A DNA stretch of 64,000 bases from contig NW_017802491.1 in NCBI RefSeq assembly GCF_001625305.1, positions 1,962,438 to 2,026,437 on the forward strand, read 5' to 3'. The notes beneath the pieces were generated by a model. The model was not told the origin of the DNA and searched no databases. It worked only from the letters and a program-made list of their open reading frames with translations. The stretch is from Branchiostoma belcheri. Taxonomy: Eukaryota; Chordata; Leptocardii; Amphioxiformes; Branchiostomatidae. Below are positions 1 through 12,109 of this stretch, in pieces. Every line of letters starts with the position of its first letter. The stretch's first letter is position 1. The position numbers were made by a program, and so were the translations under genes.

Positions 1-259
1 ATTTGTTCACCATAATTTGCATAGAAAGAGGTATGGTTGGGCCGATGTGCCATACTGTTCTTTATTGCTTGTTAACATTCAGGGAAACAATTTTTCAACT
101 ACCTTAATGAAGCCCATAAATTGTATCGCCTATGGATTATTCATCACTGTTTGCTGGACAGGTACTAAATACATTTGCCAGAGAACTTTCTATAGACTAG
201 AGTTCCTTGTGTTTTATCCCTTGAAGGTCTATACGTATATGTTTGGTCCTGTTTTTCAG

Positions 260-3110
260 CTGAGTTGTGTGGAGTCCCTGACTGTGCCCCCCTCCCCCAA
301 GGACAGCCATCTGGCCAGGCGCATGGGCGACGTGCTGCACACCCGGAGACTGGCAGACATGACCTTCCATGTCATCTACCCACAAGGTAACCTACACGCA
401 GCTTTCTGTGATTTGGAGGCAAAGAACAGAAAAGACTTTAAACTTTGCAAAAAAACATACAGTTGTCTCTTTGCAGCATTGTACATGACGTTTGTACATT
501 GTACAGGTGGCAATCATTCAGATTACCAACCCTGCTACTCTGCCACTTTTCCTCAGTCAGAGAGCATGTTTGTCTTTACTCCAGAACTCGGTGGTTCTAC
601 CATGTGTATGTGGCTCTTTTTCAAACTAGAAATAGAAATCATGTCTGAGGTCTGTAAGAAGGACGTACTCAATTGGAGACAGTATTTTAAAATGATTACA
701 AAAAGCACATTTTCTGAATATTCCCTTTAATTTTGTGCAGATGTGTCGGACCTGGTGATTGACCACTCTGCAGGCGGGATGGTGTCGCGTACAGACGACA
801 CGCCCGAGGTGGAGGAGATCCACGCTCACCGCGTCATCGTGGCCGCTCGCTGTGACTGGTTCCGCAGGGCTCTGCTCAGCGGCATGAAGGAAGCCATCGA
901 CAGGTCAGCAGAGAAAGAAACAGAATCACGCATTTAAAGCTGCAAATTAATTTTTTAATAGTTTTACAGGATACAAGTATACTAGAAGTTAAAGCTGAAC
1001 ATGGAAGCATGTCAAGGCTTCTCAGGACTATAAAAAAGGAATAGATACATACAACTGTTTAGAAGTGATAAAGCTGTGAAAGAATGTTATTTTCTAACTT
1101 TTGCCATACATGATCTGTAGGTGAATTTTCACGTACGATAGAGACAAAAATGCTCATCATTTTGATCGTAAAAGAATAAAAGATTTACTGACAAGAAAAC
1201 AGAAACCAATTCCACTGCATGATTTCAGGCGGATCACAGTGCATGACACGAGCCCGGCCCTGTTCCGTCTGTTCCTGGAGTACCTGTATGTAGGGAACCT
1301 GGCCACAGACACACTCACACTGGACCAGCTGGCAGACATGACTGCACTCAGCGACAGATATGAGGTGGGGAAATTTTGTTCCAGGCCAGGGGTTTCTTTT
1401 ATTAACAGTTACATTGTTAATGTTGTTAATGTTAAGTGCCACCCACAAGGACTAGTACAATGTACTATTCTCTCACTAACAAATGCTGAGAGGATTAGTC
1501 TGCAAATGGCCCACACAATGTAATTGTATTAAATGAGGACATAATTTGAGCTACTCAGGCCCAAGAGTTTCTTTTGTCATAAAAGTTCAAACTTTAGATA
1601 TGAGGACCCATATGTGTGAGGGGTTGAAGTCTGCCCTCTCTGATTGCCTGATCTCCCCTACATGTAGGTGGACAGTCTGAAGAGGCTGTGTGAAGGGGCT
1701 CTACGGGCCCACCTGGAGGAGGATACTGCACTGTTTCTGCTGGGGCTGGCCGACCAGTTTGGAGCCACTTCTCTCAAGGTTAACTTCTCCACAAAACTCT
1801 CACTAGAGTATTATTATCTCCCAGCATTGGTCTTATTGAGAAGTATATTGTAGATGGTAGCTGGTAAATAAGTTGTTTTTCAAATGTAATACTAATAGAG
1901 TTACAACATAAGTAGATGTTTTATTGTTAAAATCTGGCTGTGTGTTAGTGTGCTACAAATTTTGTTTGATAAACAATGCACTGAATCTGGACTGTGTGTT
2001 AGTACATGTATGCCGTAAGTTTTGTTTGTTTAATGCCGCTGTTGCATACGTGTAGAGTACAGTGATGGACTTCATCCTGGACCACCCTAATGCAGTAGAG
2101 GACATCGAGGTGTTCAGTGAGCTGCCTGAGCAGCTACAGGAGGAGGTGGAGGACATGTTGGCCTGGAGCGGGTTAGTAGATGTTGTAACTGTTATCTGCG
2201 CATTCATTAACTTTGCCCAGATTCTCTTTAACCTAAAGAAAATGTTGCTCACTTAAACAAAAGGATATGGGAAATTTTGTCAGTCAACTGATAAATATTT
2301 TCCTTGATGATGTATTGTTTCTTTGTTACTGTCATTATGTAAATCAATGCTACTGTGACTAATTCTTTCTGATTCGGTCTGATTATAGGCATGTAGGTCC
2401 TTTTGGAACAGCCCATCCAACAGCTGCACCCCCCTCCCATCTTAGTGGAACAGCCCTGGAAGACATGGCCTGTGCCCTCAGTATATCTGACGAAGAAGTG
2501 AGTTGTCTTCTCTATTCCTTAGTTGGAGTCTAGTTTTTTTTGTCTTAAGCATGTACTTGGGTAAAGTTTTTTGTGAAATGCAATTATGAGAGTAAAGCAG
2601 TTTTCTAGCCAGTGTCCATCTTTTCATCATTTGATTAAATTTGGCCACATTGATCGTCTTTCATGGAAAAAAGTCTGTGTGTACAGAGATGGAAAGAGAT
2701 GTCATTCAACTAAGTTTAGTCCACCAGCAAAATTTGTCCCTCAAAATGCAGAAAATAGCAATTCCAGGGGATTTCAAAATTTAATGGGGAGCATACCCTC
2801 AAACTCCTCTAGGATGTTCCATGCTCAACGTGATATTACGTCAAACAGAATTGAGATGATGAAAAAAATGCCTAGAAATGGAGTGAAGTTCACATCTTGA
2901 CTTTTCCTTTTCCACATCCAGGCCGGAGGAACTGATGAGACAACCTCTTCTGACGTCAGCATGACAGAAGACAGAGTCCGGCTGGACGCGTGCCTCTCGG
3001 CGCTCCGAGACATCGTCGGCGAAGACGTGCCACAGGAGGAGCTGGTCCGCGTCGCACTTGCTGCTGATTACGATGTCAACAGGGCGCTGAACTTCTTCTT
3101 CTCATCCTAG
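260..3110 (+). CDS. BTB/POZ-BACK protein with UBA-like C-terminus (5' end outside window)
   Basis: Seven exons join in frame: 260-386, 741-903, 1229-1364, 1668-1778, 2056-2171, 2389-2497 and 2922-3110. They give 316 residues and a stop, and all introns are GT-AG. The first three exons make a BTB fold: a strand around 'LADMTFHV', then 'IHAHRVIVAARCDWFRRAL' and 'LFRLFLEYLYVGNL'. The insertion between the early strands is longer than usual. The next exons ('VDSLKRLCEGALRAHLEED', then 'STVMDFILDHP') look like a BACK helical region. The last exon ends in a small helical segment, 'ELVRVALAADYDVNRALNFF', resembling UBA or HBS1 N-terminal-like folds. BTB-BACK proteins usually dimerise and often serve as Cullin-3 adaptors. 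A UBA-like end would add possible ubiquitin binding (inference). Earlier exons are outside the window, so any N-terminal repeats (RCC1, ankyrin, LRR) cannot be seen and the exact family is not assigned. Confidence 0.82.
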
Positions 3111-3296
3111 CAGATCTGAGTACTTGTTGCTTGATTATAAACTACATTATTGTTGTTCCAGAGGTTGTCCTCTTGACCATGTACATTTGTAAACAAGAGG
3201 GAGCATCTGTTTTGGAAGGGTTGGGAGGATTAACATTTGACAACCCTGTGAAAAGGTAACGTCCAAAATCCAAAACAATTTTGTATGTTGCAGGAT

Positions 3297-3302
3297 AATA
3301 AA
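3297..3302 (+). terminator. Polyadenylation signal for the BTB gene
   Basis: AATAAA lies 187 bases after the BTB stop codon. A further AATAAA at 3925-3930 could be an alternative distal site. Confidence 0.4.
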
Positions 3303-5733
3303 TAACTGAGAGGTATGGTCATACTAGACTTAAACACGATTGCAACTGAAACTCTATTTCTGTCCTTCTCTCAACCCCCCTTTCACAAAATTGACCTCTT
3401 GTCAATTTTGAAGAATCTTTCTTCAATGCCCATCTTGGCATCTGTCATCTAGTCATAGTTCAACGATTGCTTCTTTTAGTTTGAACTTCCATTGATGTCA
3501 GCCCATCAGTGATTCTTTATTTTAGATCCCTTATAGAAAACCATGCCAGTTATGCTCGGACATACCACTACGGTAACTGTTCCAAAGAATTCTACTGATG
3601 CTCTGTGGAATGCCCATGAAGAACAGAGCTTGTTTAACTCCTGTGATTTGACTTGCTCTGTACACTTCCAACCACTGATGACTACAAGTGTGTACTTTTG
3701 TATTCAGTGTAGATCTGATGCAGAATAGATTTTGTATTATAGTACATAATTATGTAAACTGTGAATGGATTTCAATGTGAACAACACAATGCAAACTTTC
3801 AAGTAAAATAGCTACAATATTGTAGGAGTCTCCTTGATTTTACACAAGGAGCTCAATTAAAGGCATTACATTTGCATTTACATGCAAAGGGAAAACGAGT
3901 CAATAAGAAGTAGATGATACATGTAATAAATCAAAGATGTACTTGATTTAGGAGAAAGTGCCATTTACTGTAAGTTGACATGGGTTAGAAATATGTCTTT
4001 TTATTTCCTTTTGATGTTTTTTTCCATCAATCAAGTAGAGATTAACATGTTCTCAGTGCTGCATGTCTATACTAGCATGTAAGTTGGTAATAGATCATGT
4101 CTGTCTGTTATTTTGCTGGTGTACAGTGCTAGTATTTGTGTGTTGATAGCAGAGCTATCGTGTATGGTGCAAAAGGTAGTCTATTTATTGGTCCAGTTTT
4201 ATGTATTTGCATATAGGGCAAACAGTTGTGCACCTTCCACAATGAGCACTATGGGTCATAAAAACTTGTCAACTTGCCTACGAGTGTTGTGAACATGTCA
4301 CTGTAAATCTCAGGGGTAGATGTGTTGGCATGTGATGGGGATATATCAGCTTTACTCAAGGCTAAAATTATAGCCGTTTTTACTTCAAAACATGGCAGTT
4401 TTGAGTAAATCTATACTGTCGTAAACCTCAAACCCCTGCTACATCGCAGCTAAATCTGGATTTCTACTGATAGGTGCATTATTCCTCTGCAATGTGACAT
4501 GGAAGTCACAGGATTCAGCTGAGATGTCTGGTGTTTTAACCAGACTGCATTGTACATCAGGTCTACGTTTTAAAAAATCCAACCATGAGAAGCTGGTGGC
4601 ATCACTCCTGTGACATGTCCATGAATTTTTATTGCATTTTCCAGCAAAACATGTCATTTATATACATGTACTGGATATGTAAGAGGACTTCATTTTCATA
4701 ATGTTTGATCAAACATGAATTACTGTATTCATTTTTTCAAATACAGTATTGAGAAAAGTAAAGACAAGTAGTTAAGAGTTACTTGTTGGTTACCTTGGGT
4801 TAAACATACATGTTGACTTTTCACAGTTTTGCCTTTCATGTTACCGATATTAGTATAGCTTGTCATGATCAGTGGACAATATGGTATTTTAATGTCAGCA
4901 TTTTTTCTGTCAGCTTTTTTTCTGTCTTGAAGTTCATATTCCGCTGTCCTCTGTGCCGAAATATGTGAAGCAAACTGGATATGTGGTCACAGAATAATAT
5001 TGTAAGCCTTAAATTGGACATGTCTTGTTATCTATACAATAAGATTTATGACAAAAAGTTTTTTAGTACAGTAAATTCTCTATGTGAGAAACATCCCGTG
5101 TCTGTATGTATGGCCTTCAAATGTCTAACATAGTATACCAAGCAAAGTGCTGACAAACAAGATTTCAGTGTCTTGGTATGAAAAACGTCAAGTAATTTTA
5201 TCACAGGCATGCAAATCAGATAGTGTTGACATTGAGATGGTAGGTAGTACTAGGTACTGTAGAAAGAAAACGTATAAAAATTCCGTGTTCTTTGAGCTGG
5301 TGAAAAACATTTCGATAAACTGAAAGCATCTTATGTTCAAATACTCGTACAAGCATGGTTCTCTAGCTACCAAATTGCCGAGTTAAAAGATACGTAGACT
5401 TTTCTGTAGCTGTGATATGGGCTCCTGGGGCCGGGGCAAAACAAGCGTTGTTAATCCAGTAATACAGCGAACCTTCTACAATTGGCTCCCCGTCAGAGGG
5501 TACCGCCTACCCGATGACGCAATCCTAAAGTAAACTGAAACCACACAAAACCTCATATGTCATAAGTTTAGAGGTAACTTGTTGCTTTTAATGTTTTGCT
5601 GCCTTTGTTTGCGTTTTCTGTACTGTTTTAGTTCATATGCGACACTGAGAGTTTGGAACCAAGCTTTAAGACCATCGGCAGGTGTTTAATTCCGACGCTT
5701 GACTCCACTCTCGGACCGACACTTCACAAAAAC
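3303..5733. other. BTB 3' flank and spacer before the tandem cluster
   Basis: AT-rich sequence with no coding pattern. It probably includes distal 3' UTR of the BTB gene and the upstream region of U1. From about 5400 the GC content rises towards the U1 start, as expected for a promoter. No repeat or RNA gene was recognised. Confidence 0.4.
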
Positions 5734-5760
5734 ATGGCGCCCGAGACTGCTCTTACTTAA
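5734..5760 (+). promoter_or_regulatory. uORF with ATGGCG start, upstream of U1
   Basis: AAACATGGCG starts an eight-codon ORF ending in TAA, 19 bases before the chosen U1 ATG. The context (AAnATGGCG) also matches the YY1 core found at many animal transcription starts. The same arrangement recurs upstream of U2 and U3. Confidence 0.4.
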
Positions 5761-5779
5761 ATCCTGCGGAACTGCAGCT

Positions 5780-6695
5780 ATGGGGAGGGGAAGTGGCGGT
5801 GGCATGCGGCGGGGCAGGGCCCACCGACAGCGGCGCCGACGTCGTGGCCGTCCCGTTCGAACAGGTGTCGGCGGAGTGTTCTCACTAGGCAACACAGGAC
5901 ACAGCACTATCGACAAGCTGGTTCAAACAGCGAGGCTAGTAGCCCTGCTAGCGTTTGTACTGATGGTAGTGGGATTGTTCGTCGCGCTCCGTCAGTCTAT
6001 GATAGGAGGGATCGTGATCATCATGACAGGTGCGATGGTTTTTGCCGGGTTACACTGTATCATCTACCGGCTGAGAGCGTGGGCCCTGGCCACCAACGTG
6101 CAGCGGGAGACTAGCTGGGCTGATGTGCTGCGGGCAATGACAGCCGCGCCCCCTACGGACAGGTGAGTGTGTACATGTACTACTAGTAATAGTATGTCAA
6201 CTTCAGCTGACTACGTGTATACTATGGGAGGAAGTCAAATCGCCAGGCTACAATTAACGTCCAAGACAGGTCACGATCACTTCACCCTTAGGCTCCCAAC
6301 CCCAGTCACACCAGTATTACTACTTTCTTTGAAAGTTTGATAACGATTGATGACATTATACAATGTATGTAATTTTGTCGTTCAGGTACCCAACGACCTT
6401 TGAGATCACTTCCACGGATCAGTCGCAGTGTAGTGTCCCATATGGAGTGCAATCCTCCCCGTTGGTAGACTGCAGTCAAGCGACGCTAACACAACACCAA
6501 GGGCATGTAGAACTACCGCCACAGTACAATGATGTCCCCCCGGGGCCACACTTAGGGGTACCGTCACAGCAGCTACACACAAGGCTACTACACACAAGGC
6601 TACCGGAGTACAACATAACCCTGCCACTGTACACAGAAGCCGCCACAACCGACCCTCCCCCTTCTTACGACGATGCAATGAACTCTAGAACATGA
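5780..6695 (+). CDS. U1: two-pass membrane protein with PPxY tail
   Basis: Two exons, 5780-6162 and 6386-6695, with a phase-2 GT-AG intron; 230 residues. The ATG was chosen because the next gene (U2) starts with the same Gly/Arg-rich leader (MGRGSGGG here, MGKGEGGG there). The N-terminus is strongly basic (Arg-rich, residues 9-27). Hydrophobic segments lie at about 52-70 and 74-96, separated by a short 'RQSM' turn. Exon 2 is proline-rich, with PPQY in 'ELPPQYNDVPP' and a final 'PPPSYDDAM' six residues before the end. PPxY motifs bind WW domains, typically of Nedd4-family ubiquitin ligases. Adaptor or trafficking functions are inferred. No named vertebrate family was recognised. First gene of a ten-gene cluster. 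Confidence 0.8.
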
Positions 6696-7156
6696 CAGGA
6701 AGCAGAAAGAGGTCGATACTGCTCCATGCAGAATTAAGACATTAATTATGCCTGCATTATAATTATACAATCTATTGTTTAACTGAATAGCAGTTAAAAA
6801 GATTGTCCGGTGCAAAAAGGCACATGTAAACATACTACGCACCCACAGTGTTTCAAATGGTATAGCCCGAACTCTGTTCTCCGCCCGACATATAGATATG
6901 ATACAGGTGGCCTAAGTCACGCCATTGGACGATAGAGTTGGCAATCTTTCCAAGGGAAAATAACTCTCTGCTAGGTTGGAATTATAGTAAAGCGTTTTAG
7001 TTCTGGTGTTTCAAGTTCGTGATAACCCCATATTTGTTTGAATAAGCCCAGGAAACGCCCCCACAGTTGGGTGCTATGGCCTGGGACCCGCTACAGGGTA
7101 ACATAACAGGTGTGTTCTCTCGCCATTGCTCCACTCCTCTCAGCTCTAGGACAAAC

Positions 7157-7195
7157 ATGGCGACCCTTCAACTGTGGTTCCGCTCTCAGGCCTGA
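7157..7195 (+). promoter_or_regulatory. uORF with ATGGCG start, upstream of U2
   Basis: AAACATGGCGA starts a 12-codon ORF ending in TGA, 41 bases before the U2 ATG. It matches the uORFs of U1 and U3 in start context and short length, and the motif also resembles a YY1 site. Confidence 0.4.
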
Positions 7196-7236
7196 ACCCG
7201 TGCGAGTCAAACGTTTATCGGTGCCGTTTGGCCGAC

Positions 7237-8205
7237 ATGGGGAAGGGAGAGGGTGGTGGTGGGCGTCGGGGTCGGGCTCGGCGGCATGGGCGGCGCGCAC
7301 ATCACCGGGGCGGCGGCGGCGACGGGGCCGCTATGTTCCGGGCACCCGCCACCGGGAACCCCGCACTGGACAGGCGGATCAACATGGCTCGCCTCATGTC
7401 GTTTCTGGCCTTTGTCGTGATTCTGTCGGGAGTTTACGTCTTCACGTCTTGGTCCATGATCTGGGGGATCATCATGATCACGGGAGCTGGACTGGTGTTC
7501 GTTAGTTTAGCGTTCTCCATCGTGCACATGAGGAAGACGGCGGCCGTCAACACACAACCGCAGGGCACACGGACAGGTGGCCTGCAGACCGTGACCACAA
7601 CACCGCCTACCATCGGGTAAGGGCATAACGATCAATAACTTCTAAATCTAACTATACTAACTAGTTAACAATAAATATTAAAACACGTATTCACAGGAAA
7701 GTTGGGTGGATCAAGAGTATTGTTGTTGTTTTTTTTTACTTTCAGTTTAATCATAGTTTACTTGGTGACTCGGCGTTTACGCTCGTAACAAATCACTTAA
7801 CTATGACAAATTTACAATATGCACGGATTTAAGTGTTTGGTTGGCTGTAAGTTTTGAAATATGTCGCATGCTCCCTGTTTGTCATGCCTTTGTTTTTCCG
7901 TCCGCAGATATCCACCATCACCCAGCAGCGCCGCGCCAGTCTCAACTCAGTACGGGTTTACGGCTGGTTTGACGTACGGAGCACGGTACTCGTCAGACGG
8001 CCCGGGTCCCACTGGTATCGTGCCACTGCCTGGCTACCCTGGACTACCACCACCGGTACCACAGCCGTACCCAGGTATACCGTCTGGAGTACCACCACAG
8101 GACTACGTCATGCCCCAACCACCACAGTACCCACAGGTCCCACTGACCCACCCTGCTTACCCTCCGCCCCCATCTTATGAGGACGTTATGAATCCCAAAA
8201 ACTGA
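7237..8205 (+). CDS. U2: two-pass membrane protein with PPxY tail
   Basis: Exons 7237-7616 and 7908-8205, phase-2 intron (GG|GTAA ... CAG|A); 225 residues. It is closest to U1. Both have a Gly/Arg-rich leader, a 'MARLMSFLAFV' versus 'TARLVALLAFV' first membrane segment (about 51-69), an 'SWSMIWGIIMITGA' versus 'RQSMIGGIVIIMTGA' second segment (about 73-97), and a Thr-rich exon-1 end. The tail is rich in Pro, Tyr and Gly, with 'QPPQYPQ' and a final 'PPPSYEDVM'. The last motif overlaps a YxxV sorting-type signal. U1 and U2 look like a local tandem duplication. An ATTAAA follows at 8571. WW-domain binding is family knowledge for PPxY; the protein's role is unknown. Confidence 0.8.
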
Positions 8206-8570
8206 CGAGTTCTTTTCCAGATATATATTCAGTCATTGTTGTGACCTAAGAACTGTACTGAGGTCCGATTTATATGGGGCAGAAATTGGTTATGAAATGA
8301 TCACAGACTCAAAGAGTATTATTGTATATTTACATGTACGTGTTCTTCCTCTACATGGACCAAACTGTTGAACCTTAATTGACAACCTTAAATTAGTCAA
8401 GAACACACTTTTAGAGCCACATAGTTTGCACCTATTCGGTATTTCTAAAACACTAGACTGGTATATTTTAAGGTTGACTATCTACCGAGCTAGATACTAT
8501 GCAGGTATGAAACCTATTGCCACCATAAGGTCACTACTGTCACACTATGATGAGTGATTGATTTTTTTTC

Positions 8571-8576
8571 ATTAAA
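8571..8576 (+). terminator. Possible polyadenylation signal for U2
   Basis: ATTAAA lies 366 bases after the U2 stop. It is the common one-base variant of the canonical hexamer. Confidence 0.3.
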
Positions 8577-9553
8577 ACGCATTAATATACCTCTGGACTG
8601 TGTATTAAAATTGATGTTGTGGTACATCTAGATATCTACCGTAAACAACCCCATTCGTTAGTCAGCCAACTATGCAAACTTAGGCCACTTTCTTGCACAA
8701 TAGAGTTTGTTTAAACGTCTTGTTTACATTACCTTTTATTGTTTGCTTTGCGTATGCAGTCTGCTGTACCAACAAGTTATACTGATATGGGAAACAGAAG
8801 GTTACCTATAAAACACCGACGTGTCAAGCAAAACAGTACAATACTCGTGAACGCAACAGTCATCTGAGATGTATGAAGAATATCGAAAATATCGAAAAGA
8901 ATGTTTATGACTAGAAGCACAATATGAAACAAATGTAAGATATTATAGTTGTATGTTGCCTGGGCAATTCCATTTTTGTGCTTTTTGTACATTGAATATA
9001 TGAAAAAAACAGGCACATTTGAAGCAACATTTTAACCAAGTTTGACATTGAACAAGAAGAAAACAATCGCGAAATTTGAAAATAAAGACACCTCTGTAGA
9101 ATCAGTGTTCGTATCGCCCAATTCCTTTTTTTTACTGTTATGGTGTTGTCACAGTTTACAGAAATTTCAACAGAAATTGCTTCTATGTACAACCTATCGC
9201 GAAAGCGTTTTGAAAACGAATAGATTTCTGTCGTCTTCACGATTGGAAATTGGTACCTCGGGCTTTTTTTATTTGGTAACCTGACCACCCCCGTGCTTAA
9301 CGTGGGCTCGTCTCCGCAAGCTGAACTTTGACCAGGGTGGAGATCGCGGTACCAGCTCTACATTTCCTTACATAACTTCAAAACACTTCACGGTGGGTAG
9401 AGTTTTTCGTCTCCAAGTCTCGAAGATGTTTGCCCAGATGCTTCGTGGACATAGCTGAAGGAATTTGGCAGCAGTTCTGTTCCGTTTGGGCCCAGAGTCT
9501 GCCTGTAAATCTGCGGTGTTGACTTTGTGCATTGCGGGAATGTGGAATCCAAC
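8577..9553. other. Spacer between U2 and U3
   Basis: AT-rich, with no coding pattern on either strand beyond short random ORFs. No repeat boundary was recognised. Confidence 0.35.
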
Positions 9554-9589
9554 ATGGCGAGCTGGCGCCAAGTTTTCAACTCCTACTAG
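9554..9589 (+). promoter_or_regulatory. uORF with ATGGCG start, upstream of U3
   Basis: CCAACATGGCGAG starts an 11-codon ORF ending in TAG, 142 bases before the U3 ATG. It has the same AAnATGGCG context as the U1 and U2 uORFs. Confidence 0.35.
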
Positions 9590-9731
9590 TCCTACTTGGC
9601 CAAGGTCGCTGAGACTACGGACATAGGTTGATGCAAAGCTGTTCCCTAGCTCTTATGTGTCCGTGGGAAGACTGCATACTTGTCCCACGTATTGTAACAC
9701 CTGAAGTTTCCAGGTAAAGGGAAGGGACATC

Positions 9732-10876
9732 ATGATCCCCTTGTCCTCGTTAGTTCGGGTTGAGAGGATCGAAGAAGAGGCGGAGGAGGCGTTCACAAAA
9801 CGGCGGCGGACGCGATGTCTGATGATCATCGGGACAGTCACCCTGTTCACGGCCGGCATCATCGTCATGAGCAGAGTGTCCATGATCGCCGGACAGATCA
9901 TCGTCTGTTTCACCGCGCTGCTGGTGTTTTTTGTGGGTGTGTTCAGCTGCTGTGTGAGTGTAAACAAAACGTGTAGACGAAACAGCGACAGGGAGCAGAG
10001 AATCGCGGCTGTGTGCCCGCAGGACATGCAGGACTCCCTCCCGGGGACAGTAGTGCCCAGGATTGAGCCGGCCTGTAGGTGAGAATCTCTCTGTTTGTCA
10101 AAAGAAGGTAGCGTAAAAAAAACAAGCTTTGACAACTGGGTGCGGCAAAATGCACCTCTAGCGGACCAAGTTCGACCAACTGTAATTTCTACTCTTTCCA
10201 GCTGCCTCCCGAAGGCTGGTAGAGGCTAATTTACAACGTCCTCAAGATAAGTTACTTATTTATAACATGTAACTATAGTTACATGTAACACGTTACATGC
10301 ACGTGTACGTACACGCACACCTCGCTCTTATAGGAAACCATGTTACGGTGGGTTGGTTTACACAATGCGTGCCTACAGGCAAGAACTTAAATCCCTTCTA
10401 GAGGACGATGGTATTTACATAATTTTCAAGCGAGGGAAATGACCACATCTTTCTACTGTACCTGTGTTTGCGAGAGCAAGACTTGGAGAGAGAGAGACAG
10501 ACAGAGAAAAGACAACAAAAATATGAATTTCCTCTCCCTACATTAACACAAGGAGGTTTAAACCTTTATTAACATTACAACTTTTAAGATCCACTGTGTT
10601 GTATGTGTACAATGCATCAACTTTTCTATACTTCTCTTTTTTCCCAGCAACCCCACCCCTCAGACGACATTGCCACCCTACACTAGTAGAGAGGACCTGC
10701 CACAGTATGAAGAAGCACCTCCGTACCACGAGGTACCACCAACAGTGGGGTACCCTGAGCCTCAGCCTAGGTACCCACAGGACCCAGAGGAGTACCACAA
10801 CAGGAGCAGTACTTTATTTCCTGGTGTTTACCAGCCACCACCTTCATATGAGGAGGCAGTGAATTCTGCAAAATAA
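9732..10876 (+). CDS. U3: two-pass membrane protein with PPxY tail
   Basis: Exons 9732-10078 and 10648-10876, phase-2 intron (AG|GTGAGA ... CAG|C); 191 residues. The N-terminus is short and acidic-then-basic ('EEEAEEAFTKRRRTR'). Membrane segments lie at about 30-46 and 51-74, joined by 'SRVSMIAG', close to the U1/U2 turn. The second segment ends in 'FSCCVSV', a juxtamembrane Cys pair shared with U5, U7 and U8 that could be palmitoylated (inference). The tail carries LPPY, 'APPYHEV' and a final 'PPPSYEEAV'. AATAAA follows at 11299. Confidence 0.8.
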
Positions 10877-11298
10877 AAGTAGTTTATATATACATGTAAT
10901 AGGTTATTCATAGGAAATATGTGTAACACTAGCATTTTAAACCATGAATTGAACTGAACTGAAAGTTTTTGTGTCCAAACAAAGTGTCAACTCAATTATC
11001 TGCATCAGTTTCCCAGCCATATTATTGTCCCCAATGCCAACAACTCTACTAAGGAAAATAAGTACTAAGTGAGCTATGTATTTTTACAAATTACACCTGT
11101 ATAATAGGACATTTTACTTTCTTGTAAATGAGGTAAAAAGAGCATGTACAAGACATGTAGCTTAACTTTAACAAATTATGTGTAGATATAACATTAGTAA
11201 TTTACATAACATTTGATATTCACAGTGAAACATGTCTTAACCTAAATGGTAATGTGTTTGAAATGTAAAGTTTATTCAAATTTTATACTTATGATTGC

Positions 11299-11304
11299 AA
11301 TAAA
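11299..11304 (+). terminator. Polyadenylation signal for U3
   Basis: AATAAA lies 423 bases past the U3 stop, within AT-rich 3' sequence. Confidence 0.35.
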
Positions 11305-12109
11305 ATATGCAATATTTGTATCTACATTGTATTTATGATGGACTTTTATTTAATTTGGTATAATGAAATTACATGGCGCTTCTAAGAGGCAGAAGGGTAC
11401 TTTATTTCTTAAAATTCTTCATTAATAATATTATTTGTCAGAAAATACCTATTTCAAATTAAACAGCATTAGCATATAATGCATGTAGCTTGTGTAAAGA
11501 TGTCACAAGCAGCAATGCATGAAGTTTATACATTGTTGGAAATATGAAGTGGAGATGTAAACCATGTAATATGCAAAGTTCTTAGATTGATGTCCTTAAT
11601 GGGAAGAGCTAAATGGCGGGGAGCAACCAAACCTATAGAAGATATGGCTCCAGGCGGGCTTCGTCCTAGATACGCCACAGATCTTAAAACAGATCTGACC
11701 GACCCGGTTGGTCCACTCAATAAGACAACATGATCAGGTGTTGTCACCTCTAGCTCTAACCAGGGTCCTTCCCCTGTCTTACCTTAACACCACACGGCTT
11801 CAGTAGTCGTCACAGAGGCTCGAAACGGCTGCTTACTGCAACGTACATGTACTTAGTATCGCGTTTAGGCGTACCAGTGTGAGAGACACTAGAGAGCGGC
11901 TCTCTGTTGGCTCTCGATGAGCAGATTGCGTTTGGCGAATACACCTATTCCTGATATCGCCTCGACGTCAAAGAAGAAACGCCTGTAACAGAACATGAAC
12001 GTTACATGTATTCCTACCAGGCCTGCTTTGGAACGTTTGCTGCAGAAATCCTCCATTCTTCAGAAGTGACTTGTGGAGGCACACCAGTAGGCGTGGTTTA
12101 CGAACAACA
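11305..12109. other. Spacer between U3 and U4
   Basis: No gene seen. GC content rises after about 11750, towards the U4 start. The segment 11630-11750 has a different, more GC-balanced composition and may be repeat-derived, but no boundaries were found. Confidence 0.3.

Noticed and set aside
7110..7505. 131-codon ORF overlapping U2 in another frame
   Set aside because: Shadow frame of the Gly/Arg-rich U2 leader; the U2 frame is supported by paralogy with U1.
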